Below, piece after piece: positions 16,057-24,900 of a DNA stretch of 29,683 nt. A model generated the notes under the pieces. The model saw only the letters and a program-made list of their open reading frames with translations, did not search any database and was not told where the DNA came from. The stretch's first letter is position 1. The number at the start of each line of letters is the position of its first letter. Where the stretch lies: assembly GCA_035546335.1 (NCBI GenBank), contig DATKDP010000039.1, positions 1 to 29,683 of the forward strand, read 5' to 3'. The DNA comes from DATKDP01 sp035546335 (GTDB lineage: Bacteria; Acidobacteriota; Thermoanaerobaculia; Gp7-AA8). A program made the translations under genes and the position numbers.

Positions 16057-16994
16057 GCTGCGACCTCCCGCGCGATCGCCGCTGGCTCATTCTTCTCGTC
16101 TGCGCGCGCCGTGCGCACCGCGAGCATCAACAGGAATGCAGTGCCAAGCAGCAGCGCTCCCGTGACGACGTGAAGGCTCGTCGTGATCGGGTGCTTGCCG
16201 CTCCAGACGGTCTGCGCGCCGAGCGCGATCTGAACGACGAGAATACCGAACAGCCCCCGGTGAAGCAGCCGGAACGACTCTCCCGCTCCTCGGATTTCCC
16301 GCATGGTCAGGACCACGACGAGGAGGACGATCGCCGCTCCGATACGATGCGTGAAATTGATCGCCACGCCGATCGTCGTCAGTTCGGGCACGAGGCGGCC
16401 GAAGGCGAGCGGAAAGTCGGGAATGGCCAGACCGGCACCGAGGTGGCGCATCAATGCTCCGGCGAGAATCTGGAGATAGACGATCAGCGGAAGAATGTAG
16501 ATCGCAGGCGTGGCGCCCCGCTGCCAGCCGCCCGTGGCGAGCCGCTCATACGAACGAGAAGTGAAGAAGGCGATCGCGATGTTGAGGCAGAGAAAAATCT
16601 GCGCGAGCCCCGCATGGCTCACCGAGATGGCGAGAGGAAGGAGAAAGATCACGGTGAGTCCGCCGAGCAGCCCCTGCGCCACGACGACGGCAACGGCAAT
16701 CCATCCGAGCCGGCGGACGAATCGCTTCGGTTCCCATCGCATGAGGAAGAACGCCTGGATCACGGTGAGCAGGCCGACACTCGCGGCGATCATGCGGTGG
16801 CCGTGCTCGTAGAAGATGCCGCCGACCATCGGCGGGAAGAGCATTCCGTAGGAGAGAGGCCAGTCGGGCACGGCGAGTCCCGAGCCGGTGCTGGTCACCA
16901 TGGCGCCGGCGAAAATGAGAAAGAGGGTCGCGGCGGCGACAAATTTCGTGTAGCCGCGCAACCAACGGGGTGTCGTTTCGTTCGTTCTGATCAT
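16053..16994 (-). CDS. ctaA: Heme A synthase (COX15/CtaA)
   Basis: A 313-aa, eight-helix membrane enzyme that oxidises the C8 methyl of heme O to the formyl group of heme A. Conserved histidines occur in four helices: H64/H66 (EHGHRM), H127 (VSHAGLA), H216 (FTHRIGA) and H275 (SLHVVTGA). The internal two-fold repeat of the family is easy to see: SGLAVPDWPLSYG (38-50) is echoed by AGLAIPDFPLAFG (187-199). It starts 13 bp after COX2 and overlaps ctaB. Confidence 0.95.
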   Translation of the reverse strand: MIRTNETTPRWLRGYTKFVAAATLFLIFAGAMVTSTGSGLAVPDWPLSYGMLFPPMVGGIFYEHGHRMIAASVGLLTVIQAFFLMRWEPKRFVRRLGWIAVAVVVAQGLLGGLTVIFLLPLAISVSHAGLAQIFLCLNIAIAFFTSRSYERLATGGWQRGATPAIYILPLIVYLQILAGALMRHLGAGLAIPDFPLAFGRLVPELTTIGVAINFTHRIGAAIVLLVVVLTMREIRGAGESFRLLHRGLFGILVVQIALGAQTVWSGKHPITTSLHVVTGALLLGTAFLLMLAVRTARADEKNEPAAIAREVAA

Positions 16995-17007
16995 TCCAGC
17001 TCAGGGA

Positions 17008-17760
17008 TCAAAGGACCGGAGTATTCTCCGCCAGCCACGCCTCGAAATCCGCCTTCGTCTGCACAGTCAGTGCTCCACGCATTCTGTAATGGCCGAGACC
17101 GCACAACTGTGCGCATGCGATCTCCCACGTCTCTCCCTCGTTGGTTCTCACGGGAGTGAAGTGAACGGGTATCTCCATTCCGGGAATGGCATCCTGCTTC
17201 ACGCGCATCGTCGGGAGTCCGAAGCTGTGAATGACGTCCTTGGCAGTCAACCGAATGGTAACGGGGCGATCGAGCTCGACATGCAGTTGGTTGACCGTGG
17301 TAACGTCGTCCTTCGCATCCGGATCATCGAGGTCGAGTCCGAGAGGATTGCTCCCCGAGACGAGCTTCACATCCGTGCGACCGAAAACCCCGTCGGTGCC
17401 CGGGTAATGGATGTTCCAGGCGAACTGCTCGGCGACGACGCGAATCTCGAGGGGATTCGCCGATGCCGGCGGTGGGGTTACCCATCGCGACCACGCAGGA
17501 ATCGAGAAGCCGGCGAGCAGAATCACCTCGGCGAAGACGATGCCGCCTTCGACGTAGGTAGTGAATCTCGAGTGCGTTCCGTGGTACATCGCCTTGGGAT
17601 TGCGCCCCGCCCGGAAGCGGAAGAGAACGTAGACGAAATAGACGGACCAGCCGAGAAAGAGTCCGAACATCATCCAGTGGACCAGCCCGTTGATGTAATC
17701 GAGCTCCGGTCCGTGGGCGGACGCGTCCGTCGGCATGTAGCGGGCGAGCAGGCTCTCCAT
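17008..17760 (-). CDS. ctaC: Cytochrome c oxidase subunit II
   Basis: A 250-aa subunit with two N-terminal helices (about 27-47 and 71-90) and a periplasmic cupredoxin domain. The binuclear CuA ligands are all present: H178, C216, C220, H224 and M227 (CAQLCGLGHYRM). CuA accepts electrons from the donor and passes them to heme a. There is no fused cytochrome c domain, so an external donor is required; the octaheme cytochrome or the copper lipoprotein encoded upstream are candidates. No lipobox or obvious signal peptide is seen. The start at 17760 has a strong GGAGGAGGAAA site. It is separated from the preceding small gene by 98 bp, where no clear promoter was found. It lies apart from COX1/3/4, after two small membrane-protein genes. 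Confidence 0.96.
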   Translation of the reverse strand: MESLLARYMPTDASAHGPELDYINGLVHWMMFGLFLGWSVYFVYVLFRFRAGRNPKAMYHGTHSRFTTYVEGGIVFAEVILLAGFSIPAWSRWVTPPPASANPLEIRVVAEQFAWNIHYPGTDGVFGRTDVKLVSGSNPLGLDLDDPDAKDDVTTVNQLHVELDRPVTIRLTAKDVIHSFGLPTMRVKQDAIPGMEIPVHFTPVRTNEGETWEIACAQLCGLGHYRMRGALTVQTKADFEAWLAENTPVL

Positions 17761-17858
17761 CAGGTTGTTTCCTCCTCCGATTCAGGCGGAAGCGCGCGTG
17801 TCGCTGTCCGCTGCAGGCGTCTGTTGCGCGGTCACGCTCGAAGGGGGCTGCGATGCTA

Positions 17859-18134
17859 TCACAGTCCTCCTTCGATCAGATGAAACTGCTCCCGGCGAGC
17901 GCGGATCTGTTTCGCGCGCCGCCAGAAGCTCCAGAAGAGCGCGACGAATCCGAGCTGTACGAAGCCGACGATTCCCAGAAGCACGAGGATGCCGTTGTTC
18001 ATCCCTTTGGTCATCGCCGAATCGGGCTCGCCGTAACAGACGGGGCAGGCGAGCGCGATCTCCGGAATGACCAGCAGAATGATGCCTGCGAATGCCAGCA
18101 GGACGGCCGGGCGCGTGAAACGGCGACGATTCAT
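17859..18134 (-). CDS. Small CPVC-motif membrane protein
   Basis: A 91-aa protein with an N-terminal hydrophobic segment (VLLAFAGIILLVIPEIALA) that looks like a signal peptide or anchor. The motif ACPVCYGEPDS follows immediately, then a second helix (NNGILVLLGIVGFVQLGFVALF) and a basic cytoplasmic tail. The CxxC pair would sit just outside the membrane and could bind copper or act as a thiol pair. I do not know a named family. Its position between oxidase genes suggests an assembly role. ATG 18134 overlaps the upstream stop as ATGA with GAGGGAG before it. Confidence 0.85.
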   Translation of the reverse strand: MNRRRFTRPAVLLAFAGIILLVIPEIALACPVCYGEPDSAMTKGMNNGILVLLGIVGFVQLGFVALFWSFWRRAKQIRARREQFHLIEGGL

Positions 18135-18331
18135 CGCAGCTCCCTCAGCTTCCGAAACGCCCGGAAGGCGTAGGCGATCAGTCCGAGCGCCGCCGCGAGA
18201 AAAAGGACCGCCATTCCGAGATGACTCCCCGCTCCAGTCTCCAGGTAGCGCCGGATGCTCCATCCGCCGGCCAGTCCGCAGAGCGCGATCGAACTGACGA
18301 TGAAGATGACGTGGAAGATCCGGAGCGACAT
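18131..18331 (-). CDS. Small two-helix membrane protein
   Basis: A 66-aa protein with two predicted helices (about 5-24 and 38-56) and a basic C-terminus (FRAFRKLRELR). No family is recognised. It starts six bp after COX4 with GGAGG upstream and overlaps the next gene as ATGA, so translation is clearly intended. An accessory oxidase subunit is possible. Confidence 0.8.
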   Translation of the reverse strand: MSLRIFHVIFIVSSIALCGLAGGWSIRRYLETGAGSHLGMAVLFLAAALGLIAYAFRAFRKLRELR

Positions 18332-18337
18332 CGTGCT

Positions 18338-18640
18338 TCATCCTCCGATCCCGCCATAGGCGGAGCCGAGCGGCAAGAGCATCAGAACGAGCAGAAAAAC
18401 GACGGTGAGGGCGAGCACCGAATAGATCAGCTTCTTCTCCGAGAGAAGATGCATGAAGTAGCCGGCCACCAGAAATCCTTTGACCGAGGCGATGAGCAGC
18501 GCAACGAGGATGGCCGGGCCGGTGGTGAGGTGAAGCTTGCTCACGGCGACCGTGACCACGGTCAGGATGGCGAGCCCCACGAAGACCATCAGGTAGACGC
18601 GCGTCTCCCGTTTGATCTCTTCGACGCTGTGTCCGCTCAT
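18338..18640 (-). CDS. Cytochrome c oxidase subunit IV
   Basis: A 100-aa, three-helix protein of the prokaryotic COX4/CtaF type. It begins MSGHSVEEIKRETRVYLMVF and has the characteristic GFLVAGYFMHL in the second helix. This subunit stabilises the oxidase and carries no redox centre. It lies 10 bp after COX3. Confidence 0.88.
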   Translation of the reverse strand: MSGHSVEEIKRETRVYLMVFVGLAILTVVTVAVSKLHLTTGPAILVALLIASVKGFLVAGYFMHLLSEKKLIYSVLALTVVFLLVLMLLPLGSAYGGIGG

Positions 18641-18650
18641 TCGAATCCCC

Positions 18651-19241
18651 CTACAGTAGATAGAGAATCGGGAAAAGAAAGATCCACACGAGATCGACGA
18701 AGTGCCAGTAGAGCCCGACGACTTCGATGCGATTCGTATACCGGGCCGGCTCGGTCGCCCACATCTTCGCCCCCGGACCGATCAGATAGGCGAAGACGAA
18801 GAGCCCTCCGAGCACGTGCAGTCCATGGAGTCCGGTGAGCGTGAAGTAGATCGCGAGAAACGTGCTCGAGCTGGGATAGAGATGGTGCTGGAACTTCGAG
18901 CCGTACTCGAACGCCTTGACGACCATGAAGATCAGGCCGCAGAGAATCGTGAGACCGAGGTAGAGCCGCCCCTTTGCGAGGTCGCCGAGGCGGAGGTTGG
19001 CCCAGGCGAGAACGACGGTGACACTCGATGCGATGAGAACGAAGGTGTTGAAGGTCGCGATGTTGACGTTCAGGATCTCCCAGCCGTGAGGCCAGCTGTC
19101 GGCACCAGTGCGGAGAATCACGAGTGACGAGAAGAGAGCGCCGAAGAGCATGATCTCCGAGGCGAGGAAGAGCCAGATGCCGAGCTTGGCGTTGTACAGG
19201 CCGGTGTCCGGTCGTGCCTCGACGTTGTACGGAATTTCCAT
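18651..19241 (-). CDS. ctaE: Cytochrome c oxidase subunit III
   Basis: A 196-aa COX3 of the short five-helix type. Typical features are GIWLFLASEIMLFGAL near the N-terminus, GLHGLHVLGG (137-146) and the C-terminal YWHFVDLVWIFLFPILYL. COX3 supports proton uptake by the D-pathway and enzyme stability. ATG 19241 directly follows the COX1 stop (TAGATG), with GGGAGG as its binding site. Confidence 0.95.
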   Translation of the reverse strand: MEIPYNVEARPDTGLYNAKLGIWLFLASEIMLFGALFSSLVILRTGADSWPHGWEILNVNIATFNTFVLIASSVTVVLAWANLRLGDLAKGRLYLGLTILCGLIFMVVKAFEYGSKFQHHLYPSSSTFLAIYFTLTGLHGLHVLGGLFVFAYLIGPGAKMWATEPARYTNRIEVVGLYWHFVDLVWIFLFPILYLL

Positions 19242-21080
19242 CTACGCCTCCCTCTCCGCTGCATGCTGTGGCACGAAGTCGAGCTCGTGATCCGGAACGC
19301 TGTACTCGTACGGGCCGCGGCGGACCACCGGAATCTCGGGGAAGTTTCCATGGGGCACGGGAGGCGACGGAGCCGCCGCCCACTCGAGTGTCGTCGCCTT
19401 CCACGGATTGGAATCGACTTTCATCCCTCGCTTCATGCTCATGAAGAAGTTGATGATGAAGGGGATCTGTGCGACGAGCAGGAGCCAGGCCGAGACCGAC
19501 ATGAAGACGTTGGTCTTGAATGCCGGATTTGCGTGCGCATACTGGGCGCCGCCGTCGTAGAGCCGCCTCGAGATACCGGCCAGCCCCTGGATGAACATCG
19601 GAGCGAAAACGCCGTTGATGAAGATCAGCGAAGACCAGAAGTGAATCTTCCCCAGACGCTCGTTCATCATTCTTCCCGTGATCTTCGGGAACCAGTAGTA
19701 GATGCCGGCGAAGAGCGCGAAGATCGTTCCGGGAGCGACCACGTAGTGGAAGTGACCGATGACGTAGTAGGTGTCATGCAGATGAATGTCCGCAGCGGCC
19801 AGACCGAGCGGCAGTCCCGTCAGCCCGCCGATGCCGAACATCGGAAGAAACGCGAGGGCGAAGAGCATCGGCGTCGTGAATCGGATCGACCCTCCCCAGA
19901 GGGAGATGAACAGCGCCGTGAGAATCACGACCGACGGGATGGAGATGATCATCGTCGTCGTCTGGAAGAACGCGCTGATCGCCGTTCCCATGCCGGTGAG
20001 GAACATGTGGTGCGCCCAGACGATGAAGGACATGAACCCAAGGAAGATCAGCGAATAGACCATCGCGCGATAGCCCCACAGCGGCTTGCGCGTGTTGTTG
20101 GCGATGATCTCGGCGACGATCCCCAGCGCCGGAAGAATCAGAACGTAGACTTCCGGGTGCGCGAGAAACCAGAAGAGGTGCTGCCAGAGCAGCGGGCTGC
20201 CACCGCCGGCCGCCTCGAGGATCTGTCCGCTCACGACCAGCCCGCTCGGCATGAAGAAGCTCGTGCCGGCCAGACGATCCATGAGCTGTAGAACCGCCGC
20301 TGCCTGAAGCGGAGGAAAGGCGAGCAGCAGGAGAAAGGAGGTCACGAACTGCGCCCACACGAAAAACGGGAATCGCATGAAGGTCAGCCCGCGGGCGCGG
20401 AGCTGGATGATGGTGACGATGAAGTTGACCGACCCGAGGAGCGACGAGCTGATCAGGAAAAACATCCCGATGAGCCACCACGTCTGTCCCTGTGTGGCGA
20501 CGACGGAGAGCGGTGGATAGGAAGTCCAGCCGGAATTCGCGGCTCCTCCCGGTAGAAAGAAGCTGGCGAGCATGATCAGCCCGCCGGGCACGTAGCACCA
20601 GTAGCTGGCCATGTTGAGTTTCGGGAACGCCATGTCGGGAGCGCCGATCTGCAGCGGGACGATGTAGTTGCCGAACGCTCCCACCGCCAGCGGCACGATT
20701 CCGAGGAAGACCATGATCGTGCCGTGCATCGCGCCGAGCTGGTTGTAGAACTCCGGAAGCATGATGCCCCCGGGGGCATTCGCCTCACCGAGCCATTGCC
20801 CGATCAGCGGAATCGGCTGGCCGGGGAAGGCGAGCTGCCAGCGCATGAGCAGCATCAGACCGAATCCGAAGAGAAGGAACAGCAGAGCCGTGAAGCCATA
20901 CTGAATTCCGATCACTTTGTGATCGGTCGAAAAGACGTAGGAGCGCCAGAAGCCGAGGTGGTGCTCGCCATGCGCATGGCGCTCCTGTTCCTTCTGGACG
21001 CGCATCGCCTCGCGCAACGCGCGCTCGGCATCCTTCGCGTACATCCACTGGTTACCGACTCTGACCTGCCTCTTTTCCAC
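19242..21080 (-). CDS. ctaD: Cytochrome c oxidase subunit I
   Basis: A 612-aa catalytic subunit with 12 or more helices. Heme a ligands are H119 (GAMHG) and H445, the heme a3 ligand is H443 (IGHFHYV), and the CuB ligands are H308, H357 and H358. HPEVY (308-312) holds the D-channel glutamate E310 and the cross-linked Y312. The D-channel entrance D149 (GAPDMAFP) is present. By these marks it is an A1-type oxidase. However, the position equivalent to the K-channel lysine (R. sphaeroides K362) is I386, in a gap-free alignment anchored by HHMF and WGGS. The N-terminus has a charged extension of about 40 residues before FSTDHK. The start is GTG 21080, with AGGAG six nt upstream. Confidence 0.97.
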   Translation of the reverse strand: MEKRQVRVGNQWMYAKDAERALREAMRVQKEQERHAHGEHHLGFWRSYVFSTDHKVIGIQYGFTALLFLLFGFGLMLLMRWQLAFPGQPIPLIGQWLGEANAPGGIMLPEFYNQLGAMHGTIMVFLGIVPLAVGAFGNYIVPLQIGAPDMAFPKLNMASYWCYVPGGLIMLASFFLPGGAANSGWTSYPPLSVVATQGQTWWLIGMFFLISSSLLGSVNFIVTIIQLRARGLTFMRFPFFVWAQFVTSFLLLLAFPPLQAAAVLQLMDRLAGTSFFMPSGLVVSGQILEAAGGGSPLLWQHLFWFLAHPEVYVLILPALGIVAEIIANNTRKPLWGYRAMVYSLIFLGFMSFIVWAHHMFLTGMGTAISAFFQTTTMIISIPSVVILTALFISLWGGSIRFTTPMLFALAFLPMFGIGGLTGLPLGLAAADIHLHDTYYVIGHFHYVVAPGTIFALFAGIYYWFPKITGRMMNERLGKIHFWSSLIFINGVFAPMFIQGLAGISRRLYDGGAQYAHANPAFKTNVFMSVSAWLLLVAQIPFIINFFMSMKRGMKVDSNPWKATTLEWAAAPSPPVPHGNFPEIPVVRRGPYEYSVPDHELDFVPQHAAEREA

Positions 21081-21102
21081 GTCTATCTCCTGTGGTCGCG
21101 TC

Positions 21103-21921
21103 TTAGGAGGCGTTGAATGTGAACGAAACCTGCGCCGTCTCGTTCGGCCCGACGGTGATCTGCTGCGACTGCGTGCCGAACTTCTCGTGCCACGCCTCGA
21201 GCGTGTACGTCCCCGCCGGAAGATTGCTGATGTTGAACGCCCCGCCGTCGTTCGAGACCGAGTGGAACGGGTGAGGCATGACCGCGAGATAGGAGTTCAT
21301 CCAGCCGTGCACATCGCACTTGATCTTGATCAGGATCTCCGGCTTGTCGAACTTCTTCTGCGACTCCATCCCCTGGACCGGCTGTCCGATGTTGAACTCC
21401 GGATTCGCTTTCGCCAGAGCGTGAACGTTGTGCAGCGTCGGATCGCTGTTTCGAATCTTCAGCGTCTGCCCGACGTGCACCGCATGCACGTGCGGCTTGT
21501 AGAGACAGCCGACCTGATCGAGAAGAGCCTCCGTCTTCGGCGCCGGGTAGCTCCCCTTCACGTCCTGCGGGCGCACGTAGACGAACACATTCGCAAGCCC
21601 GCCGTCCGCGGAGACGACCACCTCGTTCGATTTCGCGGGCGTCGGATGCTGCTGATGGCAGGCCGGGTCGGCCCCCATCGCCACATTCGGCATCGCCGCC
21701 GGCGTTCCGGCCAGCTTGACGACTCCCGAGACATTCCCCGCATCCGCCGTCGCCGGCGCCCCCGGCTGCGCCGTATCCGCAGAAGTCGCCGTGGCGACTT
21801 CCTCACCCCCCTCGTCCTCTTCTTCGTCGTCGTACACCGTCTCCTGTCCGCCGCCGCAGGCGATGGCAAAGACGAGAAGGAGTGTTGCGATGATCGAAAG
21901 AAACTTTCTGAGATCTGACAT
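21103..21921 (-). CDS. Cupredoxin-like lipoprotein
   Basis: A 272-aa exported protein. The N-terminal helix ends at C22 (FAIAC), a lipobox-like site; a very acidic Asp/Glu stretch (31-41) and an Ala/Thr-rich linker follow. The folded part (63-272) resembles plastocyanin-like and carboxypeptidase-regulatory-like proteins. A plausible type 1 copper site is H164 or H167 (TLHNVH), C202, H205 and M208 (KCDVHGWM). The end (GGAFNISNLPAGTYTLEAWHEKFG) is a regulatory-like beta sandwich. It lies between the octaheme cytochrome and COX1, a natural place for an electron carrier, though copper binding and electron transfer are inference. Start ATG 21921 has GGAGAA upstream. Confidence 0.87.
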   Translation of the reverse strand: MSDLRKFLSIIATLLLVFAIACGGGQETVYDDEEEDEGGEEVATATSADTAQPGAPATADAGNVSGVVKLAGTPAAMPNVAMGADPACHQQHPTPAKSNEVVVSADGGLANVFVYVRPQDVKGSYPAPKTEALLDQVGCLYKPHVHAVHVGQTLKIRNSDPTLHNVHALAKANPEFNIGQPVQGMESQKKFDKPEILIKIKCDVHGWMNSYLAVMPHPFHSVSNDGGAFNISNLPAGTYTLEAWHEKFGTQSQQITVGPNETAQVSFTFNAS

Positions 21922-21975
21922 GTCGATATTCTCCTGATTTCTGGTTTCGGCGTCGATTGCGCAAAATGCGTCCGG

Positions 21976-24900
21976 CTACCTGGCCGGCCGCTCACTCCCC
22001 TGCTCACTGCCGGTCGATCCGACTGCTGGAAGCTCGATGGTCGGTTGCAGACGCCCGGGCGGCTGCGGCCGCGGCTCGCCGGTCGCCGGAGCGATGCGCA
22101 TCTCCGAGGGGCCGAGCGTCCAGATGTAATCGCGCAGATATCCGCTGATGGTCACTACGTCATCGAGGGCCTTCCGCATCTCCTCGTCGCTCGGATAGTA
22201 GCGTGAGAGGCGTGCCTTGTATTGCGAGAAAGCCGGGGTATCGATCGCCATCCCCAGAGGCGAAGTAAAGTCGCCGGATTCGGGATCGCGCGGAAAATTC
22301 GTCGGCATACGCGTACCGGGAACGATCTCGTTCGGCCGGCGGATCCAGTCGGGGATCCAGTCGTGCTGGAGTCGCACGCGCGCAAAGCTCAGATTCGGCG
22401 CGAGCGAGGCGGCATCGGCGACCTCGCTCGTCGCGGCCGCCGGACCGGACGGATGGCACTGCGCACAGCGCAGCATTTCGAACACGACCTGGCCGACGGC
22501 GACGTTCTGGGGATGCGGTGTGGCATACCGCGTCGTGTCGAACTGCAGGACGTTCCCGTCCGCGGCGAACGACTGCACGAGCGTGTTCGCTTCGAGATCG
22601 GTGAAATGGAACGTCGGCATGCGCACCGACAGCCACGGACGGAGATTCATCACCGTCGGATCCTTGAGAAAGTGGAAAAGCCATGGCGACTGGACGCGAC
22701 TCCCCTGAGGAGTCAGGTCGGGAGGGGCGAGCCCGGGATCGGAGAGCGTCGTCTCGATGGCGCGGCCGTAGCCTTCCACGACATGACATCCCCGGCAGTT
22801 GTGCTGCGAAACGAGCTTGCGCCCTTCTTCGACAGCGCGGCTGCGAGGATCGAGCCGCGCGTTCTTCGACTGATCCACCCGCTCCTTGGTCAGTCCGAGA
22901 ATCACCGAGGTGATGGCCTGCGCCTCGGAGGGAGAGAGGCGGAAGTTCGGCATCTTCAGCTTGTCCTGATACGGCTTCTCCCGGTGATCGTCCCACACGC
23001 GAGGCGCTCGTACTTTGGTATAGATCCACGACGGAACGGTGTGAAGGATGTGCTCGTCTTTCCCGTCGTGCGCCTCGAAGTCGTGAACCAGACCGAAGTC
23101 GAACAGGTGAAGCGTCTTCGATCCCTCGATCGTCAGCTCGGTACCGATCGGCTTGAGCCCCTCGAAACCCTTGATGTCGTGGCAGGAGTAACATCCATAC
23201 TTTTCGATGGTCCTCTGCCCGAGGTAGTCGAGCTGCTCCCGAAGCGGCATCGACGCCAGTCGCTCGTTCGCCTCCCGATCGGTCATCGTGTTGATCAGAT
23301 AGTTCTTCGCCAGCTCGGCCACGGCTCGGGGCTCGGTCGGAGGAAGCGGTCGCTGCATGAAGTCCGGCTTCTGCAGCGTCATCAGATACGCGGTGATGTC
23401 CGCGGCCTCCTGATCGGTCAGGCGGAGGTCGGGCATCGGTGCGCTGTGGTAGTACCTTCGCGGATCCTTGAGCCAGTTGAACAGCCATCCGGCATCCGTC
23501 TTGGTTCCCGTTCCGACCAGGTTGAAGCCGTAGTGGCGCTCGAGCGGGAAGTCGTCGCGTCGTGCTTCGCGCACGGCGCCCTGCTCGTCCTCGACCGTAT
23601 CCTGGGCGATATGGCATCCCAGGCAGCCGACGCTGCCGACGAGCTGTTCGCCGCGCACCGGATCACCGCTTCCCCCTCCGTTCCACGGTCGTCTCGTGGA
23701 ATTGTTGAAGAGGTAGGAGACGATGGCCTGAATCTCGGCGTTCTGGAACCGTGTGTTCTGCTCGCGCTCCCGCTGCGAGACCGCCGGTCCGTTCATGTTC
23801 CGCTGGTGAAAGAAGGCGGGCATCCTCGTTGTGGAGCGGAACGAGTGCGGATCGGCGAGCCATCGGCTCACCCACTGCGGAGTCGTCTTCTCGGCGATCC
23901 CGTTCAGATCGGGACCTGGTTTGCGCAGAGCGGTGAATCTCCAGTTGTCGATCTTGTGGCATGCGTGGCAGCCGTACAGCTCGACCATCGTCATGCCGCG
24001 CGTGATCGCCGGGCCACTGTCGACGGTGATCTGATTGGAGTGGCATTTCACGCACGCCGCCTGAAAATACTGGCGCGGGTACATCGGCGTCTCGAGGTAC
24101 TTCTGCGCCTTCCAGTGCCATGATTTCTTCCACCGCGCCTCCTGCCTGCGGCTCATCGGCGTGTGCCCGGCGCGCGCGAAATTCGTCGAGCGGTCGAGTC
24201 CGCGATGGCACGAGGTGCAGCCGAATTCGGCCAGCGGATGTGCCGATGCCGAGCCGACGAACGTGTCGAGGAAGGGATGCGTGCGGTAGGGATTGGGAAT
24301 GCCGCGCTGCGTCTGAATCCTTGCGAGCTGATCGATCCGCTGCTCGGTCTCGGCGACTCGCTCGGGCGGAATCTGAAATGTCTCGAGCTTATTCTGGAGC
24401 TCGGCCTGCAGTCTGGCCGCCTCCCGCTTCGACTCGAAGCCCGGCCGTTCGATGGCCCGGTGGCAGGTCATGCAGCGGTCGACGCGCGGCACGTGGAGAT
24501 AGTTGATGTCGATGAACATGTCTTCGACGACGACCTGATCGACGCGCAGGGTCGGATTGATGAAATCGAGCAGCGGTGCGTTGAGGATCAGGAACGCCGG
24601 GGTCGGCGCGACCGTTTCGAGCTGCTTGCGCAGCCGTTCGATCGTCGCGGTCGACTCCTTCTTCCTGTCTTCGAGCTCTCTGACGCGCATGAGGAATCCG
24701 TCGACGCGCGCCTTCGCCGCATCGCGACGCCGCGTCACCTCCTCGAGCTCCAGCTTCAGCTCTTCCACGCGTGCGGACTGCGCTTCGTATTCCTCTCGTT
24801 TCCGGTCGGCGTTGCGCCTCTTCTTCAGAGCCGCGACCTCCGCCTCGTAGCGGAGCGCATCGAGAGTCGCCTTCGCGAACCGGAAGTTCTGGTCGGCCGC

